Assembly (NCBI GenBank): GCA_025330725.1
Contig: JAIWND010000027.1
Coordinates: 62,001-126,000, forward strand
Length of the DNA: 64,000 nucleotides
Source: Chlamydoabsidia padenii
Lineage: Eukaryota > Mucoromycota > Mucoromycetes > Mucorales > Cunninghamellaceae
Reading direction: 5' to 3'
Below, piece by piece: positions 1 to 10,530 of this stretch (position 1 is its first letter; the number at the start of each line of letters is the position of its first letter). The notes below the pieces were generated by a model. It was not told where the DNA came from. It saw only the letters and a program-made list of their open reading frames with translations, and made no database searches. The position numbers and the translations under genes are program-made.

Positions 1-1762
1 TTGTAATGCCTTTTTTCATAATCTATTGATTTGGCTTTTTCCAATCGATTGGTCAGTGGATTTTCCATCTTTCTGCTGTTGAAATTGTTGCTGTTGCTGC
101 ATTGTTGTCGTTGCCTACTATGCTGATCATCAGGCTCGGTATTACTGATCCAAAATGATTCGTCATCATTGCTATTGATACTTTTTCGCTTTTTCCGTTT
201 ATCAACATTAATTTCGTTAGGAGGAGTTTGTTGTTGTGGTGATGATGGTGTATTTGATCCTCCATGTATTTCATCCCAGATTTTATTTCTAATACGACTA
301 CCATTGGGTGTTCTAATCTCACCGGAAAAGTTAATGTTCGGTTACCAGTTTCAAAAAACAGGTCAGCTTATTTATTACTTACGTGATAGTTTCGGTGGAT
401 CGTAGCTGTGCTTTAGGAATATCATCTAGTAATTTGTCCATTTGATATTGCTGTTCATTGTTTGATTCATCTTTATGAGATGGTGGTAAAGAAGAGGAGA
501 CATGTTGTAGTATTGGTGAGGTGGTTGGCATATAATTAGATCTTTTCGCCGGTAAATAGGCTACTTTGTTTGAGGCTTTTGTCATTGTTGATGATGGTTT
601 TGACTTTTGCGGTGAATAATGTGTGCATATTTTCGGTTGTTGTTGGCGGTACACAGGCACATTTTTGGGTTCATTTGTTGGTGGTGAGACCAGTGGTGGA
701 ATAGCACAAGAGGGCGAATCATGATATAATGGATGGCGATGCTGTTGTCTAGTACTTGGTATACCAGTATCAGTAGGAGACTCGTATATTTGCCTAGTCG
801 TATTTTGTATGTCACGTTGTCGTTGTGTTGTTACTGAAGAGCTGGATAAAGCAAGAGATTGTTGTTGCACTAAAAGAACGTTCCGTTGAAGTTGTTCGAG
901 TCGTCGTGATTCGTCCAACAGATGATTATGAAGCATCAGACTTGGTGACGGTGGGCAGGTTGTTGTGATATCATTCGAATTGTGCCTGTTCTTGAAAGGA
1001 GAGGGTTGAAATGATCGAGTTGGGGTGATGGTCGTGCCATTAAGTGTTTTATGAATCGCACGATGAGGGCTGTGAATATAGGTGCTTGTCATTGGGTCGT
1101 CTTCAATATCATCCTCGTTGGGCTGAAGACAGATACTACTGGCTGTCCGGATAGTGTTTGGTGTCAGAGTCATCGGTCTGGGAGGTGGATAATCATTTTG
1201 ACGACGGCGACGATCCAATGTTGGGATACTTGCATAGTGACTAGCTATATACACATACACACATACAAAAGAAAAGAAAACCGACAGTCAGTTTCCTAGG
1301 TAACTAAGTAGCTTGTTTTCTTTTTCAAGGTAACCTACTTGAAGATAAAGTATCTTGATTGTGAGGGGAAGTGACAAGCGAGTGCCGTTCCATCATTGGT
1401 GTAAGTAAAGACGAGTTGGTGCTAATGTTACGCCGTCTGTCCATTTCTTGTCTTATTTTGGTGGTATTCTTTGGTAAAGTTTTGTGAATCTTTTTGTTAT
1501 CGATATCAATGCCAGCTCCCTAGTAAAAAATAAAAAAAAATAAAAAGATAAAATGTTAGGATACAACAAATTTCAAATATCATCAACTTTTTACTTGAGG
1601 TTGTGTTCGGCGAGGAGACATGACTTTTGAGATAAAGCCATAAAACTGATCAAATTCTTTGGTGACGTTTTCGTATGCATCAATAAACGGTGTTGAGATG
1701 GTGGTGGAAAGAGCAGAAGGTATCTGTTTACTGTTGGTAATAGTTGGGTAATGTTTCTCCAT
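1..1762 (-). CDS. Partial low-complexity protein of unknown function (3' end outside window)
   Basis: I do not recognise a family. Four spliced segments keep one reading frame: 1762-1595, 1519-1339, 1244-383 and 312 to beyond base 1, with GTAAAA, GTAGGT and GTAAGT donors. The start at 1762 is the first ATG after an in-frame TGA. The first ~55 residues look ordered (a stretch ending DQFYGFISKVMSPRRTQ). The rest is rich in Ser, Pro, Gln, Asn and Thr, with many SP/TP sites and a short Gln-rich helix containing RRLEQLQRNVLLVQQQ. The last exon has a conserved-looking patch, TPNGSRIRNKIWDEI, followed by a basic KRKKRKS stretch that could be a nuclear localisation signal. The composition suggests a regulatory or scaffold protein, but that is a guess. 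The reading frame shift between exons 3 and 4 is explained by the intron at 382-313. Confidence 0.6.
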
Positions 1763-2644
1763 TTGTTTGAATGATCAAGGAACAAGCGAGTGAAAATTGA
1801 TTTCATAGCCTCTCGCGCAACCGTGTTTTGGTACTTTTGCTTTTTTTTTTCAGTCGCCGAGCGAAAAGGGGAAACTTCATTTTTGACTGCCGAATACCAA
1901 AATTCCGTGCGCCTAGCAATTCCCGAAATACATGCTCTAAAACATTGCACGTGCCGTCAAAAGATCGTCAATAGGGATAAGAATGCTGCGTCTAACATGT
2001 ATAGAATCATGGAAACCGAATTAGCTGACCTTGGGCGACCTCCATCTCTCTCCCGTAACATCTAACTTTGATTACCTTTTTTATGTCGACCACACATTGT
2101 GGTTGATCGGCCCTTTCCCCACTCCCTTCTTTATCTTGGTCAGTCTTGAGGACAATGAAGCACTTGAGTGCATACAGTCAAGTCGGCAATCCCCATTTCA
2201 AAACAAGCAATCTTTGTCTCACCAATTTTTATATGATCCACCTTTTTATTATTGGTTTGGCTTGGTCTGACTTGCATAATGATTTCTTCTTCAGTGAGCT
2301 CCGACCTACTTATGCTCCAAAAATATTTTTATTTTAAGGTTGCCTATTAGTGAATAAAGTAAGTTAACGACTTGACAACTGTTTTATGTTTTTTTATAAT
2401 TAGCCATACATGCGTGAATACTTACGTTGTCCGAACCAGCGGTGATATTTTGATTTTCCAGCCGGCGGATCCAGAGAAAGCTGATGGCCCGAGGTTTTAT
2501 GTTTTTGATTTTTCCGTGAGAAAAAAAAAAAAAAAGAGTCAAACTTGACATTCAATCACCGCGAAAGTAATAAAAACCAGTAGGTGGCTCATGCCCCTTT
2601 CACACTATTATTTTTTTTCCCTTCCTTCCAAATAAGTGCTGCTC
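1763..2644. other. Intergenic region between divergently transcribed genes
   Basis: About 0.9 kb separates the 5' end of the partial minus-strand gene from the aminotransferase start. It should contain both promoters. Short open frames here have no coding character. The only notable element is a copy of a dispersed ~40-bp motif at 1889-1930, described separately. A poly(A) tract lies at 2521-2535 and pyrimidine-rich sequence precedes the aminotransferase ATG. Confidence 0.5.
1889..1930 (+). repeat. Dispersed repeat motif, copy 1
   Basis: The core AAAATTCCGTGCGCCTAGCA, continuing into AATTCCCGA, recurs almost unchanged at 19243-19275 (inverted) and 20816-20858 (direct). A GC-containing 30-mer repeated in AT-rich intergenic DNA is unlikely by chance. 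It probably marks the end of a non-autonomous transposon, but no partner end was found near this copy. Confidence 0.55.
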
Positions 2645-4234
2645 ATGACTTGTCGACGCACTAGCTGGAATGTCCCTGCCTCTGATATGGCTAAATCTGC
2701 CCATAATCCTATTCGTCAAATTGTCGATAAATTGAAACTAGATCCTCAAGCTACAAAGTCTTTTATCAGTTTATCAGTAGGTGACCCCACTATTTTTGGT
2801 AACTTCAACATTGACGACAGTGCTAATGAAGCCATTATTCGTCAACTCAAAACATTCAAACATAATGGCTATCCTCCTGCGCACGGTAAAAAAAAAAAAA
2901 AAAAAACTCTCCATTACCCCTCCTCCAAATGGCATGTCACTTGGCTGACTCTTTTTTTCTAGGTACGGTGGACGCTCGTAATGCTGTGGCGGACATGATC
3001 ACTACACCGGAAGCTCCTGTCACTGCCGATGATGTCTTATTAGCCAATGGTTGCTCTGGTGCTTTGGATATGTGTGTCAATGTATTGGGTAACCCTGGAC
3101 AGAACATTTTGCTTCCTCGTCCTGGTTTCTCTTTGTATGGTAGTTTGGCTGCCATCCGATCCCTGGAAACCAAGTATTACAATTTATTGGTAAAGTAGGA
3201 GGGAAAATAAAATAAAATATGTATACTAATCATGTTGATCTCTGTGAAATATTTCTAGCCCGAAGAAAACTGGCAAATCGATCTGGCCCATATGGAATCC
3301 TTAATCGATGAAAAGACCTGTGCCATTCTGGTGAACAAGTAACTTCTCCACACACACACACACACACATACATATCAAATGAAATCACCTAATCACATTT
3401 GTTTCTTCTTCTTTGTTTTCTTAGCCCATCCAACCCATGTGGTTCTGTATACTCTCGGGAACACCTGCAAGCCATTCTTGCCGTCGCGGCTAAACACCAT
3501 GTACCTATTATTGCCGATGAAATTTATTGTGATTTGGTATTCAAGGGCAATACTTTTTATCCTATGGCTAGTTTGACGACCGAAGTGCCTGTTTTATCTG
3601 TTGGCGGACTTGCAAAGAAATGGTTGGTACCTGGTTGGCGTGTAGGTTGGATCGTCATTCATGATCGCCATGACGTCTTTAATGCTGCCGTACGTGAAGG
3701 TTTATTGAACTTGTCCCAAGTGATTTTGGGTCCCAACTCGGTGGTCCAGGCTGCTTTACAAGATATTTTACATCATACACCTCAACAATTTTATCAAGAT
3801 ACCATCGAACAATTGGAGGTAAGAAGGGGGCGTTGTACTTTTTTTTTCTCACTCTTTGTTTGGATAGAAAAACACGAAATTAAGTATGGATGCCGTTTCC
3901 AAAATTCCTGGATTAAACCCTGTGCAACCTCAAGGTGCCATGTATATGATGGTTGGTATTGATTTGGATAAATTCAAGGATATTGCATCAGATGTGGAAT
4001 TCAGTCAAAAGTTATTGGCAGAAGAGTCGGTGTTATGTCTTCCTGGTGAAGTAAGTAAACCCCCCCCCCAAGAGTAGAAAATAAAAAAACACTTAATATT
4101 GCCTTTTTTTCTATGAATGAAACTAGTGCTTCACTTACCCCAACTTTATTCGGATTGTTATCACCCCTACTGTGGATCGTCTTGATGAAGCTTATAAGCG
4201 TATGGCTGAGTTTTGTGTTAGACATTTGAAATAG
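2645..4234 (+). CDS. Tyrosine aminotransferase
   Basis: A PLP-dependent fold-type I aminotransferase that transfers the amino group of tyrosine to 2-oxoglutarate, the first step of tyrosine catabolism (EC 2.6.1.5). Six exons join in frame: 2645-2885, 2963-3189, 3259-3338, 3425-3818, 3868-4050 and 4127-4234. Family hallmarks are SVGDPTIFGNF near the N-terminus, NPGQNILLPRPGFSLY, NNPSNPCGSVYS, the cofactor region IIADEIYCDLVF and the PLP-lysine region GGLAKKWLVPGWRVGW. The C-terminal part reads GAMYMMVGIDLDKF and then CFTYPNFIRIVITPTVDRLDEA. Length and order match animal TAT closely, so this fits better than kynurenine or alanine aminotransferase. The first ATG after the upstream pyrimidine tract is used. 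The first intron opens with a run of 18 A immediately after its donor. The gene looks intact. Confidence 0.95.
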
Positions 4235-4460
4235 AAGTGAAATAAAATTGTATTCTTTATTATCCCAACATGCTTCTTTACGTAAATGCCTACATTATTA
4301 CTTGATTGATTAACTGTTTTTTTGGGAGGGGGTGGAAGTGGGGTGGATAAAATGAAAAAAAAAGAATGGAAATGTAGAATGAATGGAAGTGGAAATGAAC
4401 GAAAATGAAGGACAGACAGAGTATATGTGTGTATTATACGTGCATAAGAAAGAGAGTTGA

Positions 4461-5932
4461 TTATATTGACTTCGTTGAGGGGACTTCTAGTTTGCTGTCA
4501 TGGTGACTGTGAGCATCATTGGTAGAAATAGCAGTTGTTGCAACAGCACTCGCGATCAATGTAGCATCCTTGGATGAGGATGAGATAGCGTCGTTACTGT
4601 CTTCCAACTTTTTATAGGCAGCGGCAGCGGCAGCTTTTTTTGCTGCCTTTTCATTTCGAATGTATTCCTCCAAAAACGTATATACCTTGGGTTGCTTGCT
4701 TTCCCATTCTTTCGGATTACCTCCAATCACAATATGGTAGTTGGCACGATCCAATGGTCGTACATGCTCGAGAAATTCAAACATTCTTGCTTTGCCTGGG
4801 AAGTCAACTTCGGCAAACATTTCCTTACTGAGTTGCCCAATTTTGAAAACAACCTTTACAAAGAAAAGAAAAAAAAGAAAAGGTGAGATTTTTGAATAAC
4901 ATGGTGTTTTACAAAGCCTTTTTTTATGATTATTACCATGTAGCGTTGGAAAAAGAAGGAGTAAGTACGTCGAGCCATATCCACCTGTTCTACCAATTTT
5001 CCTTCTTCATCTAATTCTTCCGTTGTTTTGCCTCGGTTTGCTTTCAGTATACGCCCCCAGTCATTAGCACGTTCTTGCCATGCTTCCCTGTCTCTCTTGT
5101 TATAACCCTTGTACCAAGTAAAGATAGAGACTATAAGATCACGCATTTCCTTGGAAGAATAGTAAGTGATCAACTCGTTAACCATTTTAGCGACCTCCAT
5201 TCGGGTTTGAGCTGAAACTGTGGCATGCGAATCCATCAACGAAGGCAACTTTTCCAAATTCAAAGGAAAATCACAAAGTTTAGTAAGTAAGATATAACCG
5301 GCAATGGTCATATTCGTGCCGTCCTTGCAAGCGACCCTTCGGATTCGTTCAATGGTATTATCATCCCAATCCACCTTGTATTTTTGTTGATAATTTTGGA
5401 TGAATATGGCCCAGGCACCACCATTGGCTTGGATTTCTTCTCCACACATGTCCTTCCAAAATAAGAAACTTTCATGGTTCGGCATATCTCCGCGATACCA
5501 ATGCACAGTAGGTTTACTGACCATAGCTGACAGTTGCAGTGTATCTTCAATCTTTTTTTTACAGACTTCCAAATGTGCCGTGGCTGCCTTGAATACCGCT
5601 CGATGATCATAGGCCAGGTACACTCGTTTCATTTTCCATCCAGTCTTGCTAAAGATTGATCTGTCTTTCCGGTTGTCTTGGTACAGAAAATCCTCAATCA
5701 ATTTTTTTGTATCGGTTAGAGTCTTGTTCACATCCAACAATATGTTATGAATGGGGAGGTACGGTTTGTCAAGTATATCACCAATGAGACTTTGGAATAA
5801 TTGACATTCTTTACGAAGGGATTTGGCTTCAGGTACCACGTTTTGCCAGTCATCAATTCGTTCGAGAGTAAAAGATATCGTCATCTGTAATACCTTGATG
5901 GCATTATCGATATTCATTAACTCAGCTGCCAT
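4461..5932 (-). CDS. All-helical protein, divergent paralogue A; possible MLKL/HeLo-like N-terminal bundle
   Basis: Two exons (5932-4937 and 4853-4461) encode about 460 residues; the splice gives RYM-VVFKIGQLSKEMFAEVDF, which aligns with the intronless paralogue at 6925-8133. I know no characterised homologue. Residues ~1-135 look like a four-helix bundle, ending with HLEVCKKKIEDTLQLSAM. That pattern resembles the MLKL/RPW8/HeLo-like helical domains of cell-death effectors. A second module follows (FWKDMCGEEI, W..FI, CKDGTNMTIAGYILL, FPLN), reminiscent of a degenerate EF-hand-like unit. A third helical segment contains YSSKEMRDLIVSIFTWYKGYNKRDRE, and the C-terminus has PGKARMFEFLEHVRPLDRANYH and an Ala/Lys tail. 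No kinase, NTPase or transmembrane segment was seen. A TATATAAA-like box lies about 90 bp upstream. The gene call is firm; the fold assignment is inference. Confidence 0.8.
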
Positions 5933-6924
5933 GGTGATGTTGTAAGGATGAATGACAATGTATTATGGTATTGAGGAGAAGAAAAAAAAAAGAAGGAGAT
6001 AATATGGGAGAGGGAGACTTGTTTATATACCATTCTACTTCTTATTTGTTGTTTTTTATTTCTTGTGTATCAACTTTACATTTTGACTCAGATCCTCGTG
6101 TTCATTGGCCATTTTCTTTGTGGTAGATAACGTGTCCTGGTAAATGATCTCCATGATTTCAGTTACAAGCCTAATTTCAAACGCCGATCTCATGCATTTT
6201 CTCTTTCTTTCAAACATTACAAAGTGGCGACATTTGATCTATGCCACTGCAGCGTGTCTTTTTTCTTTCTTTCTTTGTTTATGGACGCATCAATACGAAT
6301 TGCATTATAATTGTACCCGCTTTTGAAAAGACCGGACTAAATAAGGTTCTGTCGGTCGACTGTTCCTTTCCATATGTTTCACGACTCCGGTAGACAAGTT
6401 TATATAGCTCTTTTGTTCGGCTGCGTAGTTCTGTATCCTTACACGGACTAATTCCATGATTTAGACAGTCTAATTACCGCGCGAACTATTTATGCGTAGA
6501 GAAGTTTCGATTAGTCGGCATCAAAAGGGGTCACCTGTTCACTCTCTTTACTCCTTATATTATAGTGTGCAGCTAACATCAAAGCATTACAAACATGCCG
6601 AATATCTCTCTCTTTTTTTTTCTTTTTTATTTATTTACTGTGGCACCCGCTCTATTGTCCATTTTTGGAAGAGCGCACAAAAACCAATTAAACGCCACCT
6701 CCCCACTTTCCTACTCCCACCTCAAATTGATTAGTTTCTTGGCCCATTTTTTTTTCTTTCGAATTGTGTAAAATAAAAAAAGTCCTGAGCCTCATACTTG
6801 GGGTACGGTAACTTAAAATAGAAATGCTCGGTACCACAAAGCATGAGCCTGACCTCAAAGAAAAAAAGTTGGCTTTAAAACGAAACGCACCCGGTTTTTT
6901 TTTCTTCTTCATCTTTAATTTACA
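5933..6924. other. Shared intergenic region between the two paralogues
   Basis: The two related genes are transcribed away from this ~1-kb region, so it should hold both promoters. It contains the TATA-like box for the minus-strand gene near 6022-6029. It also has a GC-richer stretch (6330-6530) without open frames and a pyrimidine-rich leader just before the plus-strand ATG. No RNA gene or repeat was identified. Confidence 0.5.
6022..6029 (-). promoter_or_regulatory. Candidate TATA box of paralogue A
   Basis: On the minus strand the sequence reads GGTATATAAACAAG, about 90 bp upstream of the ATG at 5932. The spacing is plausible for a fungal core promoter. No expression evidence is available from sequence alone. 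Confidence 0.4.
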
Positions 6925-8133
6925 ATGGCAACAACTTTCAAAGTACTCAAACATGAAGTATTAGAACTACAACAAGTTCTTGACCAATGGAAACATATTG
7001 AACCTGAAGGTTTGGCACTACAAAAGCTTTGTCAGTTACTTAGTGAAGACGATTCCCATATGACGAAATTAGCAACTGCCGACAAGACCAAGGACATTAG
7101 CGTCATCTTTCGAGATTTAACCGCCAGCACAAGAAACTTTATTCAACGAGATCAAGAAGGACAGGATTTGTGGGGTAACATGTTATGGAAAACTCGACGA
7201 GACCTGCTTATTTCTCAATACCGTCTAATTTGGCAATCGGCGCTGTTTCAACAACTCGACCCTTTGATGAAAAAAGCTCTTAACCGACCCTTTCCCTTTT
7301 ACACTCAAGTCGAGCACTACAAGGAAGATATGAAGATCATGGAAAAGGATGTAAAGGCGGCGGCAGGTGAAGAAGAAGCAAGCTACAAGTATTACATATC
7401 ACTATTCGGTGAAAATCAAGTAGCTGGCGGCAGCAGCAACATGTGGAACACTTTTATGAAAAAATATCAGGATCAGTTTGGCAAGTGGGATGATATCACT
7501 CAAGAATGTCTCATGTATTTACTCTGCACCGATGGTCAAGACATGACTATTTACAGTTACATTGCGGTTACTCGGGAATTTGGGTTTCCTTTGGATATGG
7601 AAAAGTTGCCCCTGATGATGCTCTCACCTCCTCCTGTGCCGTCCGAACAAGCCCGTGTGGAAACTGCCAAAATGATCATGGACCTTGTGACCTACTTTTC
7701 CTCAAAAGAAATGAGAGATCATCTCATTGCTCTATATACTTGGTTTCAAGGGTGTGATAAACGAAACAAGGAAGTGATGCAAGACCGTGCCAATGCCTGG
7801 GCCAACGCCATCTTGAACTCGAGAACAAAAGTGCATAGTAGCCCGGAATGGACTGCAGAAGATGATTTGGTCGATCGTGTTGACATGGCTAGGCGAACGG
7901 TGTCACTCTTTTATCAGCGATACATGGTGATGTGGCGAATGGGTCAGTTTGCACGTGACCTATTTGCTGATGTGGATTTCCCTGGTAAAGCACGGATCTT
8001 GGAAATGAAGGAACATGTTTTACCGCTGGATGTAGCTAATTATCATGTGGTCATTCGTGGAGATCCTGCAAAATGGGAAGCGAAACGACCAAAGGTCTAT
8101 AACTTTATGGATCAAGTCGTCAAGCAAGCTTAG
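6925..8133 (+). CDS. All-helical protein, divergent paralogue B; possible MLKL/HeLo-like N-terminal bundle
   Basis: A single uninterrupted frame of 402 residues starts at an ATG preceded by a pyrimidine-rich leader. It is clearly paralogous to the head-to-head neighbour at 4461-5932. Shared blocks include YFSSKEMRDHLIALYTWFQG, VDMARRTVSLFYQRYMV, FADVDFPGKAR and LDVANYHVVIRGDPAKWEAK. Order and spacing are conserved, but identity is moderate, so the duplication is not recent. The N-terminal ~135 residues are predicted helical by pattern (LQQVLDQWKHIEPEG, KTRRDLLISQYRLIWQSALFQ). The middle repeats the W/DG/FPL signature (TDGQDMTIYSYIAV, FPLDMEKLP). It lacks the intron found in paralogue A and the Ala/Lys-rich C-terminal tail. 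Function is unknown; the cell-death-like fold is inferred only from residue pattern. Confidence 0.85.
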   Translation: MATTFKVLKHEVLELQQVLDQWKHIEPEGLALQKLCQLLSEDDSHMTKLATADKTKDISVIFRDLTASTRNFIQRDQEGQDLWGNMLWKTRRDLLISQYRLIWQSALFQQLDPLMKKALNRPFPFYTQVEHYKEDMKIMEKDVKAAAGEEEASYKYYISLFGENQVAGGSSNMWNTFMKKYQDQFGKWDDITQECLMYLLCTDGQDMTIYSYIAVTREFGFPLDMEKLPLMMLSPPPVPSEQARVETAKMIMDLVTYFSSKEMRDHLIALYTWFQGCDKRNKEVMQDRANAWANAILNSRTKVHSSPEWTAEDDLVDRVDMARRTVSLFYQRYMVMWRMGQFARDLFADVDFPGKARILEMKEHVLPLDVANYHVVIRGDPAKWEAKRPKVYNFMDQVVKQA

Positions 8134-8429
8134 TTTATAGGACTCTCTCTCTCTTTAGTTTACATCTTTTAAATATCTCTAATATTTTTGTTTTGATGTC
8201 TACACTCACCTTTGAATAAAATGTACTTTGACAATTTTTTTAACGGATTGCCCGGCACACGACACAGTAAGCACACAGGATCGTTTTTTGTGAAACCCCG
8301 GCATTCATGCATTTGAACCCGCGATTCAACATCTCGTTACTCCCTTGGTCCCATTGTTACAAACTTTTTCGACTCACAAACACACATTTATATCCAAACT
8401 TGTATACTATAAACAGCGAATATTGACTT

Positions 8430-8762
8430 TCAAGAACAATCACCGATGCAGCATCCGAAGCACTTTTTTGCCAATCCTTTCAAATTTGTGACAAGTGTAC
8501 TACCTATAATCAAGACCAGGGAAAAAAGAACCATCAAGGTAGTAAAACCGTACCTTGACATGATGAATCCGGCAAACACTGGACCGAGAAACATACCAGT
8601 ACCATAAGCCATATTGTAAAGTGCATACACTAAAAAAAAAAAAAAAAAAGCCGAGTTTAGTCTTCCACACCCTTTTATTATTATCTTAATTACCTTGTGC
8701 ATAGGCATTACCACCCTAGAGAAACAAAACGAAATTTAAATCATCAAGGGGAATGAATGGGC

Positions 8763-8827
<65 letters not shown>

Positions 8828-9982
8828 TACCAAATCGTTTACGATGATACCCATCTCAGGTAAAACCGGGGTCACTGTAACAGGGCCAGAAAATCCAAAT
8901 ACCATCAAGGACGGGATTATCATGTATACAGAGGGATAGGTCAGAGTCACCAAGGGAGATATCATTGCCATCATTAAAAGTCCTGTTGAAGTAATCACTT
9001 TGCGACCCACCTTTGCAAAAGTATAGGAAAAAAAAAGTTAGATCAAGTACTTTTGGGGGAGGGTATGATGATACCTTATCAGATAAATGACCGATCAGGG
9101 GTGATGTGAACGATGGAAGGACCATTGCACCGAATATAACTAAACCATAAGATAGAATAAAGAGACAATGAGTTTTTTTCTATATTTTTGTATAAAAAAA
9201 ATAGTAGTAGATAATATTACTTCCAATCGTCGACGGTGAGCTATGATAAACATTTTGCAAATGGATAGGCAAGGAAGGCTCGATTCCTGAGAAGACTGAC
9301 GAGCTAATCACAGTAATCGCAACACAACAAAGTATACGTCGGTGTTTCAATAAAGATAAAATAGTAACTGATGCTTGTTGCTTTGGCTCAGGCCCTTCTG
9401 GCGACAAACTAGAGTGAATACTACCATCATTACTACTACTGCCACATTGTTCTTCTGGAGGTAAAAGAGGCGTTGTTTCACCTTGAGGTTGTTCTTCTTC
9501 TTTTAGTCGTCTAGCCACCACCAAAGGTTCCTCGATCCAAACCACAGCTAAAAGATTCAAAACAGCCAAACAAGCACAAAAAAAGAATGGGGCTTGAAAT
9601 CCACCAAACTGATACATAAACCCACCAGCAACGGGTCCGATCGTAAAACCCAACGTGTTGGCTGTCATCACACTACCCATTACCATGCCCAAACGATCAT
9701 TAGGAAACACATCGGCTAGCATCCCAAATCCAATGGCCCAAGTGGCTCCACCTGCTACTCCTTGTGCTAATCGTGCTATCACCAATTTGGCGTATGTATT
9801 GGCAAAGGCAAATCCGATGGTGGATGCCACTAGTCCAAGTGAGCCAACCATGGTGGGATACCTTCGGTTAGCATATCGGTCAGAGAGGACAGCGAAAATA
9901 GGTGTTGATACTAAAAGTCCACATGCTTGAGAGAAAATAAAAGGTATTTTAGTTTTAGTTTATGTATGACCCTCCCACGTCT

Positions 9983-10020
<38 letters not shown>

Positions 10021-10334
10021 AATTGTTGCAGACATTACCATAGCAGCCACATAAAAAACCTACCATGCTAGAATCTCCACCTAGCCGATCCATCACTAGT
10101 TTGGGTAAACAGGGAATCACTACACCATAAGTGATCATGTCACTATACCAAGAGTAAAGAAAAGAATGCTGTTTGTATTTGTTTATACTTAGATTGTTTC
10201 AGGTTTTTTCTTTACGTAAATAGAGTCAAAGCTACTACACCTGCAATTGCTTTCGGAGATTCCCTTGCTCGCTGCCACTGTGAAGTCTGTGATACAACCG
10301 AAGGTTTGACTGGGGTGCTTTTTTGGATGGTCAT
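8430..10334 (-). CDS. Major facilitator superfamily transporter, DHA/vesicular-amine-like
   Basis: An integral membrane antiporter-type carrier; the substrate is unknown. Seven exons join in frame: 10334-10216, 10142-10039, 9925-9221, 9139-9075, 9010-8831, 8715-8694 and 8629-8430. The MFS signature between TM2 and TM3 reads STPIFAVLSDRYANRRYPT. TM4 has VIARLAQGVAGGATWAIGFGMLADVFP and TM5 has GPVAGGFMYQFGG. These GP-rich motifs are typical of drug:H+ antiporters and vesicular amine carriers. A long, acidic Ser-rich cytosolic loop (EEEQPQGETTPLLPPEEQ) separates the two six-helix halves. The C-terminal half has a second signature (SPLIGHLSDK). Exon 6 is only 22 nt. The intron at 8830-8716 contains a run of 62 A on the plus strand, and the intron between exons 2 and 3 has a long T run. 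The C-terminus ends with a Cys-rich CFGCCIGDCS, possibly palmitoylated. Confidence 0.88.
8764..8825. repeat. Homopolymer A run of 62 within an MFS intron
   Basis: An uninterrupted run of 62 A on the plus strand (poly-T/U in the transcript) lies between the donor at 8830 and the 22-nt exon at 8715. It would act as an extreme polypyrimidine tract. It is the longest homopolymer in the window and its length may be unreliable in the assembly. Confidence 0.8.
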
Positions 10335-10530
10335 AAAAAAGGATGGTAATTATAATGGAAGAAAAGGAAATAAAGTGAAAAGAAGAAGGAAAAAGAAGAG
10401 AAGAGGGCTCGGCGTCCCTTTTTATTCGACTTTGTCTGCATTTTTAATCAAACTGGTTACACAAATCATACACAAAGTCTTCTCCTATGAACCATCTTGG
10501 ATCATTGACATTGACATTTAACCTGCTAAT

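Noticed and set aside
2146..2337. Short frames upstream of the aminotransferase
   Set aside because: No coding bias, no domain, and they overlap each other in the intergenic region.
8225..8425. Possible tRNA near a GGGTTCAAATGC-type box on the minus strand
   Set aside because: The flanking bases cannot form a T-stem, anticodon arm or acceptor stem.
8757..9010. Poly-Lys and poly-Phe frames around the 62-nt A run
   Set aside because: They are translations of the homopolymer inside an intron of the MFS gene.
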